A DNA stretch of 64,000 nucleotides from Cryobacterium sp. PH31-L1 (GTDB lineage: Bacteria; Actinomycetota; Actinomycetes; Actinomycetales; Microbacteriaceae), in assembly GCF_030063145.1 (NCBI RefSeq), contig NZ_JASISM010000001.1, forward strand, positions 620,001 to 684,000, given 5' to 3'. Position 1 is the first letter of the stretch; every line of letters begins with the position of its first letter. Position numbers and translations under genes: made by a program. Positions 25,990 through 35,761 of this stretch are shown here, piece after piece. Under the pieces are notes generated by a model. The model had not been told where the DNA came from, did no database searches, and saw only the letters and a program-made list of their open reading frames with translations.

Positions 25990-28123
25990 TCCCCGCGCGG
26001 TCACTCTCGAGCAGGCCGGCGGCATCGAGCACCCAGGCGTAGTTGAATGCCCGCTCGTGCCAGGCACTGTACCGACCGGAGACGCCGCCGTGGCCGGCCG
26101 ACATTTCGGTCTTGAGCAGGGCATCCGCACCCACTCCGCGCAGCTTGGCCACCCACTTGGCCGGCTCGACATACAGCACCCGGGTATCGTTCAGGCTGGT
26201 CACGGCCAGAATTGCCGGATAGGCGACGGGTCGCACGTTCTCGACGGGGGAGTACGACTTCATGTAGGCGTACACCTCCGCGTCGTGCAACGGGTCGCCC
26301 CATTCGTCCCACTCGATCACGGTGAGCGGAAGCGACGGGTCGAGAATCGAGGTGAGGGCGTCGACGAACGGAACCTCGGCGAGAATGCCGGAGAACAGCT
26401 CGGGCGCGAGGTTCGCGACGGCGCCCATGAGCAGGCCGCCGGCGCTTCCGCCCTCGGCGACCAGTTGGTCGGGGGTGGTGAAGCCCGCGTCCATGAGGTG
26501 CCGGGCGCAGCTGACAAAGTCGGTGAAGGTGTTGCGCTTGGTCGTCGTCTTACCGTTTTCATACCAGGTACGACCGAGCTCGCCGCCGCCGCGCACGTGC
26601 GCGATGGCGAAGATCATGCCGCGGTCGAGCAGACTGAGCCGGGCGATGCCGAACCCGGGGTCGATGCTGTGCTCGTACGATCCGTAGCCGTAGAGCAGGG
26701 TCGGCGCCGGGGTGCCGGGCGTGACGAGGTCGCGGCGGTAGACCAGCGAGATGGGCACACGGGTGCCGTCGTCGGCGGTGGCCCACTCCCGGCGTTGTTC
26801 GTAGAGCGTTGCGTCGTAGCCGCCGAGCACGGGCTGCTGTTTGAGCAGGCGGCGCTCGCCCGTCGCAACGACGAGGTCGTAGACCGTTGACGGGGTGACG
26901 AAGCTCGTGAAACCGAACCGCAGGGTGGGCTGGTTCCACTCCGGGTTGCCGGCCGAGCCGACGGCGAACAACGGTTCGTCGAAGTCCAATTCGGTGAGTC
27001 CGCTCGCGTCTTGGCGGTCGATGGCGAGCCGGGTGAGGCCGTCCCGGCGGTACTCCACGACGAGAAAGTCGGCGAAGGCGTCGACGCCTTCGAGGCGGAT
27101 CTCGGGGTCGTGGGGCAGCAGCATCCGCTGAGCGCCCTGCGGGTCTTCGGCGGCTACGCTGACCAGCTCGAAGTTCACTGCACTGCCGCTGTTGTGCACG
27201 ATCAGCAGGCGGTCTTCGTCAGCGATGACGGCGTGCTCAACGTCGTATTCCGTGTTGTCCTGCCGTGGCCAGACCACGGTGAACTCGCCGGTCGGGTCGC
27301 TCGCGTCGAGCACCCAGGACTCGGTCGTGACGCTCGACCCGGCCTCGATCATGAGGAACTTGCGGCTGCGGGTGATTCCGACTCCCACCCAAAATCGTTC
27401 GTCGGGTTCGTGAAAAATGCTGGCATCAGTGTCTCGTGCGGTGCCAATTTCATGCCGCCACACGGTGTCGGGGCGCCAGGCGTCGTCGACGGTTGTGTAA
27501 AAGACGTAGCGTCCACTCGGGTCGAACAGGGCGCCGGCGCTGGTGTTTTCGATCGTGTCCGTGAGGTTTTCGCCGGTCGCGATCGTGCGCACCCGAATCG
27601 TGTAGCGTTCGTCGCCCTCCACGTCGACGGCATAGAGCAGCTGGGTGCCGTCGTCGCTCAGATCGAAGCTGCCGAGCGAGAAGAACTCGTGGCCTTCGGC
27701 TTCAACGTTGTCGTCGAGCAGAATCTGCTCGCCGGGGACACTCTGCTGAGCGTCACCGAGTACCGGCGCCGCCCAGTCATCCGGGCCGCTGATCGATGCC
27801 CGGCAGTGGATGCCGTATTCCTGACCCTCGACGGTGCGGGTGTAGTACCAGTAATCGCCTCGACGCACCGGAACGCTGAGGTCGGTCTCCTGGGTGCGGT
27901 TCTTGATCTCGTCGAAGATCTGCTGCCGGAGTGGCTCCTGATTGGCCGTTCGGGCCTCGGTGTAAGCGTTTTCGGCCTCGAGGTGGGCGATGACCTCGGG
28001 GCTGTCCTTGTCGCGCAACCACTCGTAGTCGTCGATGTAGACGTCGTCGTGGTGTTCGCGGCGGTGCGGCTTCTTGGTGGCGACGGGAGCGGCGACGGGA
28101 GGGGTGATCGGGCCAGAGGTCAT
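25976..28123 (-). CDS. ptrB: Oligopeptidase B (S9A prolyl-oligopeptidase family)
   Basis: 715 residues: an N-terminal seven-bladed beta-propeller (about 70-420) and a C-terminal alpha/beta hydrolase. The catalytic triad is S560 in EGGSAGG, D646 in SLNDTRV and H678 in AGHGGVSG. The enzyme cuts short peptides after basic residues in the cytoplasm; specificity is inferred from the family. ATG 28123 overlaps the hutI stop as ATGA, so it is translated as part of the hut operon, although its link to histidine breakdown is not obvious (perhaps peptide supply). An in-frame GTG at 28156 is less likely. Confidence 0.9.
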   Translation of the reverse strand: MTSGPITPPVAAPVATKKPHRREHHDDVYIDDYEWLRDKDSPEVIAHLEAENAYTEARTANQEPLRQQIFDEIKNRTQETDLSVPVRRGDYWYYTRTVEGQEYGIHCRASISGPDDWAAPVLGDAQQSVPGEQILLDDNVEAEGHEFFSLGSFDLSDDGTQLLYAVDVEGDERYTIRVRTIATGENLTDTIENTSAGALFDPSGRYVFYTTVDDAWRPDTVWRHEIGTARDTDASIFHEPDERFWVGVGITRSRKFLMIEAGSSVTTESWVLDASDPTGEFTVVWPRQDNTEYDVEHAVIADEDRLLIVHNSGSAVNFELVSVAAEDPQGAQRMLLPHDPEIRLEGVDAFADFLVVEYRRDGLTRLAIDRQDASGLTELDFDEPLFAVGSAGNPEWNQPTLRFGFTSFVTPSTVYDLVVATGERRLLKQQPVLGGYDATLYEQRREWATADDGTRVPISLVYRRDLVTPGTPAPTLLYGYGSYEHSIDPGFGIARLSLLDRGMIFAIAHVRGGGELGRTWYENGKTTTKRNTFTDFVSCARHLMDAGFTTPDQLVAEGGSAGGLLMGAVANLAPELFSGILAEVPFVDALTSILDPSLPLTVIEWDEWGDPLHDAEVYAYMKSYSPVENVRPVAYPAILAVTSLNDTRVLYVEPAKWVAKLRGVGADALLKTEMSAGHGGVSGRYSAWHERAFNYAWVLDAAGLLESDRAGNARS

Positions 28124-29286
28124 CCCCCCAGCGTAGTTCGCACGCCCTGCTTCCACACTCCAGCGGTCAACGGCACTCCGGGACGGTACGCCAGGTGTGA
28201 GATCGACGGAGCATTCAGAACCTGCAGGTCGGCGCGGCCACCGACGACCAGGGAGCCGACGGCATCCGCTCCCTGGTCGCGGCCGAGGGACCGGGCTGCC
28301 CCGCGGGTGGCCGCCCAGACGGCCTCTCCGACGGTCAGACCCATCTGCAGCACGGCGGTCGCCACACAGAACGGCATCGACGTCGTGTACGAGGTGCCCG
28401 GATTGCAGTTGGTCGCGAGGGCGATGCTCACGCCGGCGTCGAGCAGCCGGCGGGCCGGCGGAAACGGCTGCCGGGTCGACAGATCGCAGGCCGGCAACAG
28501 GGTGGCGACCGTGGTCGATGCGGCCAGCGCGTCGATATCGGCCGGTTCCAGGTAGTTGCAGTGGTCAACGCTGTGGGCGCCCAGCTCGGCGGCGAGCCGC
28601 ACACCACCGCTGAATCCGAGCTGATTGCCGTGCACCCGCAATCCCAGGCCGGCGGCACGGCCGGCCAGCAGCACCTCGCGGGTCTCCTCGACATCGAATG
28701 CGCCCTGCTCACAGAACGCATCAATGAACTGCACGGAGGGAAGTACAGCCGCGAGCATCGGCCCGGTCACGAGCTCGAGGTAGTCCCGACGATCGATGCC
28801 GGTGGGCACGATGTGGGCACCGAGAAAGGTCACGACATCGGCCACCTGGGCGGCGGCCCGCGCCGACCGAGCCTCACTTTCAACGTCGAGCCCGTACCCG
28901 GTCTTGGTCTCCAGAAAGGTCGTGCCCTGGGTTTCGGCTTCGTGGCGCAGGCTGCGGGCCGTGGCCACGAGCTCGGTCTCGCTCGCTGCGCGAGTCGCTG
29001 CGACGGTCGTGTTGATGCCGCCGGCGGCGTAGGCCTGGCCAGTCATGCGCGCTTCGAACTCGGACGAGCGGTCCCCGCCGAACACGAGATGGGTGTGCGT
29101 GTCGACCCAGCCGGGCAGAACGGCGCGGCCACCGACATCCGTTTGGCGATCGGCGGCGGGAGCGTGGGCGGCCGGGCCGATCCAGAGAATGCGACCGTCG
29201 CCGATCACGAGGGCTGCGTCGTGCCGGCGCTCGCCGGAGTCGTCGTGCGTGGTGAGTTCGCCGATTCCGGTGATCAACTCGGTCAT
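28120..29286 (-). CDS. hutI: Imidazolonepropionase
   Basis: 388 residues of the amidohydrolase superfamily. Metal ligands are seen in WVDTHTHLVFGG (H-x-H), and substrate residues in TFLETKTGYGLD, GLRVHGNQLGFSGGV, DHCNYL and ALATNCNPGTSYTTSMP. The enzyme opens the imidazolone ring to N-formimino-glutamate, third step of histidine breakdown. The start overlaps the hutF stop as ATGA and its stop overlaps the oligopeptidase start as ATGA. Length is typical. Confidence 0.93.
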   Translation of the reverse strand: MTELITGIGELTTHDDSGERRHDAALVIGDGRILWIGPAAHAPAADRQTDVGGRAVLPGWVDTHTHLVFGGDRSSEFEARMTGQAYAAGGINTTVAATRAASETELVATARSLRHEAETQGTTFLETKTGYGLDVESEARSARAAAQVADVVTFLGAHIVPTGIDRRDYLELVTGPMLAAVLPSVQFIDAFCEQGAFDVEETREVLLAGRAAGLGLRVHGNQLGFSGGVRLAAELGAHSVDHCNYLEPADIDALAASTTVATLLPACDLSTRQPFPPARRLLDAGVSIALATNCNPGTSYTTSMPFCVATAVLQMGLTVGEAVWAATRGAARSLGRDQGADAVGSLVVGGRADLQVLNAPSISHLAYRPGVPLTAGVWKQGVRTTLGG

Positions 29287-30605
29287 TCGTCGAGCCTAGC
29301 GAGCGCGTCGGCCAGGAGCGTTGCCGGTCGCTCGCCGCCAACCAGCTGACCGCACTCGGCGACCAGGCGCCCGCCGACGAACACGCGCAGCAGGTCGGAG
29401 GCCGTCGCGGTTAGCGGCAACTGCTCCGGCGACGACCCGACCGTGCGCACGCCGGTCGTGCTGATCTCGACCAGATCGCACGGATCACCGACCTGCAGCC
29501 GGTGGCGGCCGAGCCCCAGGGCGGCATAGCCGGCGGTCGATGCCGCGTTCAGCAACTCGGCCGGCGTGAACCGTCCGCGTTGGTGGGAGGCGAGCCGTTC
29601 GCCCATTTCCAGGCCCCGCATCTCTAGGAACGGGTCGATGACCGCGTTCTGATCGGAGCCGAGCGCGATCGGGGCACCCGCTACTGCCAGGGCGAGCGCC
29701 GGGCCGATGCCGTCGCCGAGGTCAGCCTCGGTGGTCGGGCACATGACGACGCTCACCCCCGCGTCGCCGAGACGTGCTCGGTCGTCGTCGCTGAGGTGGG
29801 TCGCGTGGACGACGCTCAGGCGCGGCGCGAGTGCCCCGAGGGAATCGAGCAGACCGGCCGGGGTCAAACTGTACGCCGCCAGGCAATCCGCGTTCTCCTG
29901 CGGCTGCTCGGAGAGGTGAATGTGCAGGGGAATCTCGCCGGGCAGCCCGGCGAGCACCTCGCGCATCGCGTCGGGCGTGACCGCGCGCACCGAGTGCAGG
30001 GCCGCCCCGACGGTGACCAGATCGTCGCCGGCCAGCGCTTTGTTCAGCGACGTCCAGCGGGCCAGCCAGCCGGCGGCACTGCCATCGCCAAACGCTTGTT
30101 GCTCCGGTGCCAGTTTCCGACCGATGCCACCCTGCAGGTAGACGGTGTCGAGCAGCACCAAACGGATGCCGACGGCCCGCGCCGCCGCCGCAAGCGCCAG
30201 TTCCATGGCGTGCTCGGTCGCATACGGTGTGCCATCGTCGTGATGATGCACATAGTGGAACTCGCCGACCGCCGTGTAACCGCTGACAAGCATCTCGGCG
30301 AACACCGCTGTGGCCAGCTCCTGATACTTTGGCGGGTCGAGCTGGGCGGCGACCCGATACATCCGCTCACGCCAGAGCCAGAAGTCTCCGCCCTCCGCGT
30401 GGGTCTGGCCGCGCAGCGCCCGGTGAAAAGCATGCGAGTGCGCATTGCCAAACCCCGGCACGACCATACCCAGACGGATGTCCGCCGCCTCCGCCACCGC
30501 CCCAGGCTGAACCCGCGCGAGGCGTCCGTCGGCGTCAACTTCCAGCCGCACCCCCGCGACGGCCCGGCCGTCGATCAGCAGGTTCTCGCACCAGAATCCG
30601 CTCAC
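29283..30605 (-). CDS. hutF: Formimidoylglutamate deiminase
   Basis: 440 residues. The amidohydrolase metal motif is NAHSHAFHRALRG; HIHLSEQPQEN, VVHATHL and the final Asp in ALGSDQNAVIDPFLEMR complete the site (short pieces quoted). HutF removes ammonia from N-formimino-glutamate, giving N-formyl-glutamate. This shows the pathway runs by the two-step route rather than HutG formiminoglutamase. The GTG start 30605 overlaps the upstream stop as GTGA; a longer frame upstream is a shadow of the preceding gene. Confidence 0.9.
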   Translation of the reverse strand: MSGFWCENLLIDGRAVAGVRLEVDADGRLARVQPGAVAEAADIRLGMVVPGFGNAHSHAFHRALRGQTHAEGGDFWLWRERMYRVAAQLDPPKYQELATAVFAEMLVSGYTAVGEFHYVHHHDDGTPYATEHAMELALAAAARAVGIRLVLLDTVYLQGGIGRKLAPEQQAFGDGSAAGWLARWTSLNKALAGDDLVTVGAALHSVRAVTPDAMREVLAGLPGEIPLHIHLSEQPQENADCLAAYSLTPAGLLDSLGALAPRLSVVHATHLSDDDRARLGDAGVSVVMCPTTEADLGDGIGPALALAVAGAPIALGSDQNAVIDPFLEMRGLEMGERLASHQRGRFTPAELLNAASTAGYAALGLGRHRLQVGDPCDLVEISTTGVRTVGSSPEQLPLTATASDLLRVFVGGRLVAECGQLVGGERPATLLADALARLDE

Positions 30606-31792
30606 AGTAGTTCTCTCAGCAACAGTTCCAGGGCATCGACGCCGGCCACGCAGTCTGCCATCTCGGCGAATTCCTCCGGCGCGTGCGAGATGCCGGTGGG
30701 GTTGCGCACGAACAGCATCGCGCTCGGCACCTGGGCGGCGAGCACGCCGGCGTCGTGGCCGGCTCCGGTGGCCAGTTCGGGAACCTGGCCGAGGGCCTGG
30801 GTAAACCGCGCGCGCAGGCCGGGCTGAAACTGCACCGCGCCGGCCCAGGATTCCTCGGTGAGGGTGGCGGAGCATCCGTTCTGCGCGGCGGCCTGCTGGG
30901 CGCGCTCTGCAATGTCGGCCACGAGTAGGCGGGTTTCCTGGTCGGTTTCGGCGCGGGCGTCCAGCCAGGCGGTGACGCGGCTGGCGATGACGTTGGTGCC
31001 GCCCGGCATGGCTTCGATGCGACCGATCGTCGCCCGGGTGCCGGGACGATTCCGGGCGGCGGTTTGCACGCCGACGATGGCGGCGGCGGTGGCGACCATC
31101 GGGTCGCGGCGCTCGCTCATGGTGGTACCACCGGCATGATTGCCCTGGCCGGTGACACTGAGTCGCCAGCGTCCGTGAGCGAGAATGGACGATGCCACGG
31201 CGACGGGCTGGCCGAGGTCGATCAGGCCGCGGCCCTGCTCAACGTGCAGTTCGAGGAACAGTCCGATGCGGGCGAGCGCATCGCGGTCGACGCCGAGGTG
31301 CGCCGGGTCAACGCCGACCTTCTGCGCGGCCTCGGCGAGCGTGACCCCGTCACGGTCGGTGAGCGCCCGGGCCTGGTCGGCGTCAATGGCGCCGGCCAAC
31401 AGCCGAGAGCCGAGGCAGGCGACGCCGAAGCGGGAGCCCTCTTCTTCGGCGAACATCAGAATGGCGCACGGCCTCGACGGCACGAATCCGCTCGCCTGCA
31501 GCCGCCCGATGGCTTCCAGGGCGGACACCACGCCGAGCGGCCCGTCGTAGGCGCCGCCGCCGGGAACTGAATCCAGGTGGCTGCCGGTGACGACGGCATC
31601 CGTTCCGGGCTGGCCCCACCAGGCCCAGAGGTTGCCGTTGCGATCGGTTTCGACATCGAGGCCGAGGCGCTCGGCGCGCTCGATGAACCAGGAGCGCAGT
31701 TCGAGGTCGGCCGCCTGCCAGAGGTGGCGCGAGTAGCCTCCGCGCCGGGGGTCGCGGCCGACATCAGTGATCTCGGCGAGACCGGTGAGCAT
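30602..31792 (-). CDS. M20 amidohydrolase of the hut operon (hydantoinase/carbamoylase type)
   Basis: 396 residues of the M20 Zn-dependent allantoate amidohydrolase/carbamoylase group. Metal ligands lie in GSHLDSVPGGGAYDGPLGV and FAEEEGSRFG, with ELHVEQGRGL and GHDAGVLA later. Being inside the hut operon between hutU and hutF it probably hydrolyses N-formyl-L-glutamate to glutamate and formate, replacing HutG (inference from position). Otherwise it might act on carbamoyl amino acids. ATG 31792, two bases after the hutU stop, has a GGAAGA site; an ATG at 31807 would overlap hutU and has none. Confidence 0.82.
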   Translation of the reverse strand: MLTGLAEITDVGRDPRRGGYSRHLWQAADLELRSWFIERAERLGLDVETDRNGNLWAWWGQPGTDAVVTGSHLDSVPGGGAYDGPLGVVSALEAIGRLQASGFVPSRPCAILMFAEEEGSRFGVACLGSRLLAGAIDADQARALTDRDGVTLAEAAQKVGVDPAHLGVDRDALARIGLFLELHVEQGRGLIDLGQPVAVASSILAHGRWRLSVTGQGNHAGGTTMSERRDPMVATAAAIVGVQTAARNRPGTRATIGRIEAMPGGTNVIASRVTAWLDARAETDQETRLLVADIAERAQQAAAQNGCSATLTEESWAGAVQFQPGLRARFTQALGQVPELATGAGHDAGVLAAQVPSAMLFVRNPTGISHAPEEFAEMADCVAGVDALELLLRELL

Positions 31793-31794
31793 GC

Positions 31795-33459
31795 TTAGTC
31801 TTCCCACATGGGCACACGCAGACCGCGGTCACGGGCCACGTCTTCGGCCCGTTCGTAGCCCGCGTCGACGTGACGCATGACGCCGGTGCCGGGATCGTTG
31901 GTGAGTACGCGCTCAATCTTCTCGGCGGCCAGCGCCGTGCCGTCGGCGACGATGACCTGCCCGGCGTGGATGCTGCGGCCGATTCCGACGCCGCCGCCGT
32001 GGTGAATCGACACCCAAGTCGCGCCGGACGCGGTGTTGAGCAGTGCGTTCAGTAGCGGCCAGTCAGCGATCGCGTCCGAGCCGTCCTTCATACCCTCGGT
32101 CTCGCGGTAGGGCGAGGCAACCGAGCCGGAGTCGAGGTGGTCGCGGCCGATCACGATCGGCGCGCGGAGTTCGCCAGAGGCGACCATCTCGTTGAATTTC
32201 AGGCCGGCGAGGTGACGTTCCTTGTAGCCCAGCCAACAGATGCGGGCCGGCAGTCCTTCGAACTGCACCTTTTCTTCGGCCTTGGTGATCCAGCGGTGCA
32301 GCCCGGCATCGTCGGGGAACAGCTCGAGTATGGCTCTATCGGTGGCCGCGATGTCGGCCGGGTCACCGGAGAGCGCCACCCATCGGAACGGCCCCTTGCC
32401 CTCCGCGAACAGCGGTCGAATGTAGGCCGGCACGAACCCCGGAAAGTCGAAAGCCCGGTCGTAACCGCCGAGCTTCGCCTCGGCCCGAATGGAGTTGCCG
32501 TAATCGAAAACTTCGGCTCCGGCATCCTGAAATTCGACCATGGCCTTGACCTGCTTGGCCATCGCGGCGCGGGCGCGCACGGTGAACTCGTCGGGGTTCG
32601 CGGCCGCATAGGCGTGCCATTCCTCAACCGTGACGTCTTCGGGCAGGTAGGAGAGCGGATCGTGCGCGCTGGTCTGGTCGGTCACGATATCGATCGGCAC
32701 CTTGCGGTCGAGTAACTCGGTGAACACGGTCGCGGCGTTGCCGACCAAACCCACCGACAGGGCGCGGCGTTCGGTTTTGGCCGCGAGCACCCGGGAGATG
32801 GCATCGTCGATGTCGTCGGTCATTTCGTCGAGGTAACCGTGATCGACGCGGCGCTGCAACCGCGCCGGGTCGACGTCGACGATGAGCACGACGCCGTCGT
32901 TCATGGTGACGGCGAGCGGCTGCGCGCCGCCCATTCCGCCGGCCCCGCCGGTCAGGGTCAGGGTGCCGGCGAGGGTGCCGTTGAACCTCTTCGTTGCGAC
33001 GGCGCCGAAGGTTTCGTAGGTGCCCTGCAGAATGCCCTGGGTGCCGATGTAGATCCAGGATCCGGCGGTCATCTGCCCGTACATGGTGAGCCCCAGGTGC
33101 TCGAGTCGGCGAAACTCGGGCCAGGTGGCCCAGTCGCCCACGAGATTGGAGTTTGCGATGAGTACCCGCGGCGCCCACTCGTGGGTGCGAAACACCCCGA
33201 CCGGTTTGCCGGACTGCACGAGCAGCGTTTCGTCTTTTTCGAGGGTTTCGAGGGTGCGCACGATCGCGTCGTAGCACTCCCAGTTGCGGGCGGCTTTGCC
33301 GGTTCCGCCGTAGACGACGAGGTCGTCGGGGCGCTCGGCAACCTCAGGGTCGAGGTTATTCATGAGCATGCGCAGCGGGCCCTCGGTCTGCCAACTCTTC
33401 GCGGTCAGTTCGGTGCCGCGCGCGGCGCGAACGGGGCGTGCCGTGTGGGTGGTCGTCAT
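31795..33459 (-). CDS. hutU: Urocanate hydratase
   Basis: 554 residues with the near-invariant sequence of the family: [70 protein letters not shown] (NAD-binding) and [11 protein letters not shown] (quoted in short pieces). NAD acts as a bound electrophile; the enzyme turns urocanate into imidazolonepropionate. An AAAGGAG site precedes the ATG. It follows the IclR regulator by 23 bases. No histidine ammonia-lyase (hutH), which makes urocanate, is in the window. Confidence 0.95.
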   Translation of the reverse strand: MTTTHTARPVRAARGTELTAKSWQTEGPLRMLMNNLDPEVAERPDDLVVYGGTGKAARNWECYDAIVRTLETLEKDETLLVQSGKPVGVFRTHEWAPRVLIANSNLVGDWATWPEFRRLEHLGLTMYGQMTAGSWIYIGTQGILQGTYETFGAVATKRFNGTLAGTLTLTGGAGGMGGAQPLAVTMNDGVVLIVDVDPARLQRRVDHGYLDEMTDDIDDAISRVLAAKTERRALSVGLVGNAATVFTELLDRKVPIDIVTDQTSAHDPLSYLPEDVTVEEWHAYAAANPDEFTVRARAAMAKQVKAMVEFQDAGAEVFDYGNSIRAEAKLGGYDRAFDFPGFVPAYIRPLFAEGKGPFRWVALSGDPADIAATDRAILELFPDDAGLHRWITKAEEKVQFEGLPARICWLGYKERHLAGLKFNEMVASGELRAPIVIGRDHLDSGSVASPYRETEGMKDGSDAIADWPLLNALLNTASGATWVSIHHGGGVGIGRSIHAGQVIVADGTALAAEKIERVLTNDPGTGVMRHVDAGYERAEDVARDRGLRVPMWED

Positions 33460-33482
33460 GCGAATCTCCTTTGACTACAGAA

Positions 33483-34139
33483 TTAGACGGATGCTTCGGC
33501 GCGGTACAGCGCGCTGCTTTCAGTGAGTAGGACCCGCGCCATGTGCTCGATGCTGGACGCGGTGACTCGGTAGCTGGGGACGACCACGCTCAGGGCTCCG
33601 ACGACGCGCTCACCCACCCGGATGGGCACGGCGATGGCGGTGACGTCCTGTTCGACGCCATCGCTGACGACGCAGTATCCGCTGTCGTCGGTCGCACCGG
33701 CGAGCACCCGGCCCGACGCGCTCGACTCCACGGGAAAGCGACGGCCGACCCAGTTCGCGTGTCGCACCGAGTGGGTGCCTTCGACGATGGCAATGTAGAG
33801 CCCCTGACCGTCGCCGGCCGCAACGCTCAGATACGCGGATTCACCGGTCTCTCCAACTATGCGATTCATCGGTTCTCGGCAGACGGCGACGAGTGATTCC
33901 TGGCTGAGCGCGAGCACACCGAGCCGAACGATGGCCGTGCCGGGCCGATAGAGTCCGGCATCGTCTCGCCGCACAAACGACGTCGATTCGAGAGTTCGCA
34001 GCAGCCGCAGCGCTGTGCTCGGCGACAGGTCGGCGGCCTTGGCCGCGTCGCCGAGGGTGACCGAACCGCCCTCGCAGACCACGCTCAGCAGTGTCAGGGC
34101 GCGCTCCGCTGTGCGGGTTGTGCTGTCGGCCTTCTCCAT
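33483..34139 (-). CDS. IclR family regulator of the hut operon
   Basis: 218 residues: an N-terminal winged HTH (TRTAERALTLLSVV, TLGDAAKAADLSPSTALRLLRTLE) and a C-terminal IclR effector domain (GESAYLSVAAGDG, HSVRHANWVGRRFP, SASGRVLA). IclR proteins bind small-molecule ligands; here urocanate or a related intermediate is likely, by position. ATG 34139 is chosen because AAGGGACGAG precedes it; an ATG at 34193 has no site. The stop is 23 bases before hutU, so it is probably the first gene of the operon and controls itself. Confidence 0.88.
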   Translation of the reverse strand: MEKADSTTRTAERALTLLSVVCEGGSVTLGDAAKAADLSPSTALRLLRTLESTSFVRRDDAGLYRPGTAIVRLGVLALSQESLVAVCREPMNRIVGETGESAYLSVAAGDGQGLYIAIVEGTHSVRHANWVGRRFPVESSASGRVLAGATDDSGYCVVSDGVEQDVTAIAVPIRVGERVVGALSVVVPSYRVTASSIEHMARVLLTESSALYRAEASV

Positions 34140-34182
34140 CGATCTCGTCCCTTCATGTGCACTCAGTAAAACACTGATTTCA

Positions 34183-34956
34183 CTAGATGGCAAGGCCGAT
34201 CACGATGGTCGAGTCCAGCTCCTCGCTCCGAACGATGCGGGGGAGTAGCCCGTTCCGGCTGAAGATCTCCGCGGTCTGCGGGGCCTGGCGCTGCCCGGTT
34301 TCAACGAGCAGGCAGCCGGTGGGGGAGAGCCACTGCGAAGCGGATGCCCCGATGCCTCGCTGAATATCGAGGCCGTCATCGCCGCCATCGGCCGATGCCC
34401 GCGGCTCATAGTCGCGAGCCTCCATCGGCATCAGCTCGATCTCATCGGTCGGCACGTAGGGTGCATTGGCCACGATGACGTCGACCCGGCCCCGGAGCGA
34501 CGCGGGCAGCGGCGCGAACAGGTCGCCCTCGAACACCTGACCGCGATCGACCAGGTTGCGACGGGCGCAGGCCACGGCCACCGGGTCGATGTCGGTCGCG
34601 TAGAGACTCACGTCGCGTCGCACAGTGGCCAGCGCGGTCGCCACGGCGCCGGATCCGCAACACAGATCCACGACAAAAGCGTCGCGTGGGCACAGCTCGA
34701 GTGCCTGCGTCACCAGAAACTCGGTACGTCGCCGCGGCACGAACACTCCCGGACCGACCAGAATACGCAGGCCGCAGAACTCGGCCCAGCCGAGAATCTG
34801 CTCGAGCGGCACCCCGTGCACGCGCTGCGCGATCATGACGGCGAGGTCGCCCGGCGACTGCTCGACCGACAGCAGCAGGCCCGCCTCCTCGTCGGCGAAG
34901 ACGCAGCCAGCGGCGCGCAGCTGGGCAGTGAGAGAAGCCAGGTCGGGTACGGGCAT
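34183..34956 (-). CDS. PrmC/HemK-like N5-glutamine methyltransferase paralogue
   Basis: 257 residues. The HemK-type methyltransferase carries VDLCCGSGAVATAL (SAM site) and N164-A-P-Y167 in place of the usual NPPY, preceded by IVAN. The N-terminal helical domain with HGVPLEQILGWAEFCGLRI and FVPRRRTEFLV is present. True PrmC is at 60766, so this is a second methyltransferase; the N-A-P-Y variant suggests a different protein or nucleic-acid target. AGGAGAC precedes ATG 34956 by about 7 bases. Confidence 0.8.
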   Translation of the reverse strand: MPVPDLASLTAQLRAAGCVFADEEAGLLLSVEQSPGDLAVMIAQRVHGVPLEQILGWAEFCGLRILVGPGVFVPRRRTEFLVTQALELCPRDAFVVDLCCGSGAVATALATVRRDVSLYATDIDPVAVACARRNLVDRGQVFEGDLFAPLPASLRGRVDVIVANAPYVPTDEIELMPMEARDYEPRASADGGDDGLDIQRGIGASASQWLSPTGCLLVETGQRQAPQTAEIFSRNGLLPRIVRSEELDSTIVIGLAI

Positions 34957-35038
34957 AGGACGTCTCCTGTCGAAGCCGAGCAGAGGCATCCTACGCCCGG
35001 GTCTTGAAGGCGGGGCGAAGCGTGATTACCCTGAAAGT

Positions 35039-35311
35039 ATGTGCCGAAACATTCATGTCCTGAGTAATTTTGAGCCGGCCGCGACCGACGACGAGGTGCA
35101 CGCGGCCGCGCTGCAATACGTGCGCAAGATCAGCGGCTCCACGCATCCGTCGAAGGCGAACGCCGAGGCGTTCGACCGTGCTGTCCGCGAGATCGCGCAC
35201 ATTTCCCGGCACCTGCTCGAAGACCTGGTGAGTGTCGCGCCGCCGAAGAACCGTGAGATCGAGGCTGAGAAGGCCAAAGCGCGATCCCAGAAGCGGTTTG
35301 CCGCCGCCTAG
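35039..35311 (+). CDS. DUF2277 family protein
   Basis: 90 residues matching DUF2277: MCRNIHVLSNFEPAATDDEVHAAALQYVRKISG is followed by PSKANAEAF and SVAPPKNREIEAEKAKARSQKRF (short pieces quoted). The family is widespread in actinobacteria with unknown function. Its residues show a DUF2277 hallmark Cys-Arg-Asn-Ile start, perhaps metal or nucleic-acid binding. The gene has a good length and ends on the stop of the convergent membrane protein with a 4-base overlap. Confidence 0.85.
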   Translation: MCRNIHVLSNFEPAATDDEVHAAALQYVRKISGSTHPSKANAEAFDRAVREIAHISRHLLEDLVSVAPPKNREIEAEKAKARSQKRFAAA

Positions 35312-35745
35312 AGGCTGCGCCAGTCCGCCCAGAGCACCATGACGGCGGCAACGACGCTGGCAGCGAGGCCGAAAACCAGGCCGAAGGCGATAGTGATGCC
35401 GGTGTAGGCCGCATCGTCGAGCACGGTCAGTACGACGGCCACCACTCCCGACAACAGCAGCACGCCGACGACCGAGCCGAAAGCAGCGGTGAAGGTGCGC
35501 GTACGTCGCGATTTCGTGAGTTGTCGATCGAGAATCGCCACGGCGGCTAGCCCGCCCAGCATCGCGCACAGCGCTATGACCGCGCCGATCACGCCGTAAT
35601 TTGCCATCGACAGCACCAGAAACCAATATCGATACTCGGTTTCTCCGCTCCCGGCGTTCGTCATGATGATCGCCACGACAGCCGCGAGGAGAAACCCCAC
35701 GAACGGTGCGAACACCGCGATGCGCCAGTAACGCCGAATAATCAT
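35308..35745 (-). CDS. Four-helix membrane protein of unknown function (paralogue 1)
   Basis: 145 residues beginning MIIRRYWRIAVFAPFVGFLL. Four hydrophobic segments are seen. Its N-terminus resembles that of the next gene upstream (RYW, AP, GFLLAAVV, M), and both have LDRQL/DRPLEK-type loops, so the two are likely tandem duplicates. No family is recognised. The start ATG 35745 is 16 bases downstream of the paralogue's stop on the same strand. The stop overlaps the convergent DUF2277 gene by four bases. Confidence 0.72.
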   Translation of the reverse strand: MIIRRYWRIAVFAPFVGFLLAAVVAIIMTNAGSGETEYRYWFLVLSMANYGVIGAVIALCAMLGGLAAVAILDRQLTKSRRTRTFTAAFGSVVGVLLLSGVVAVVLTVLDDAAYTGITIAFGLVFGLAASVVAAVMVLWADWRSL

Positions 35746-35761
35746 GTGCCCACCCTACGTT

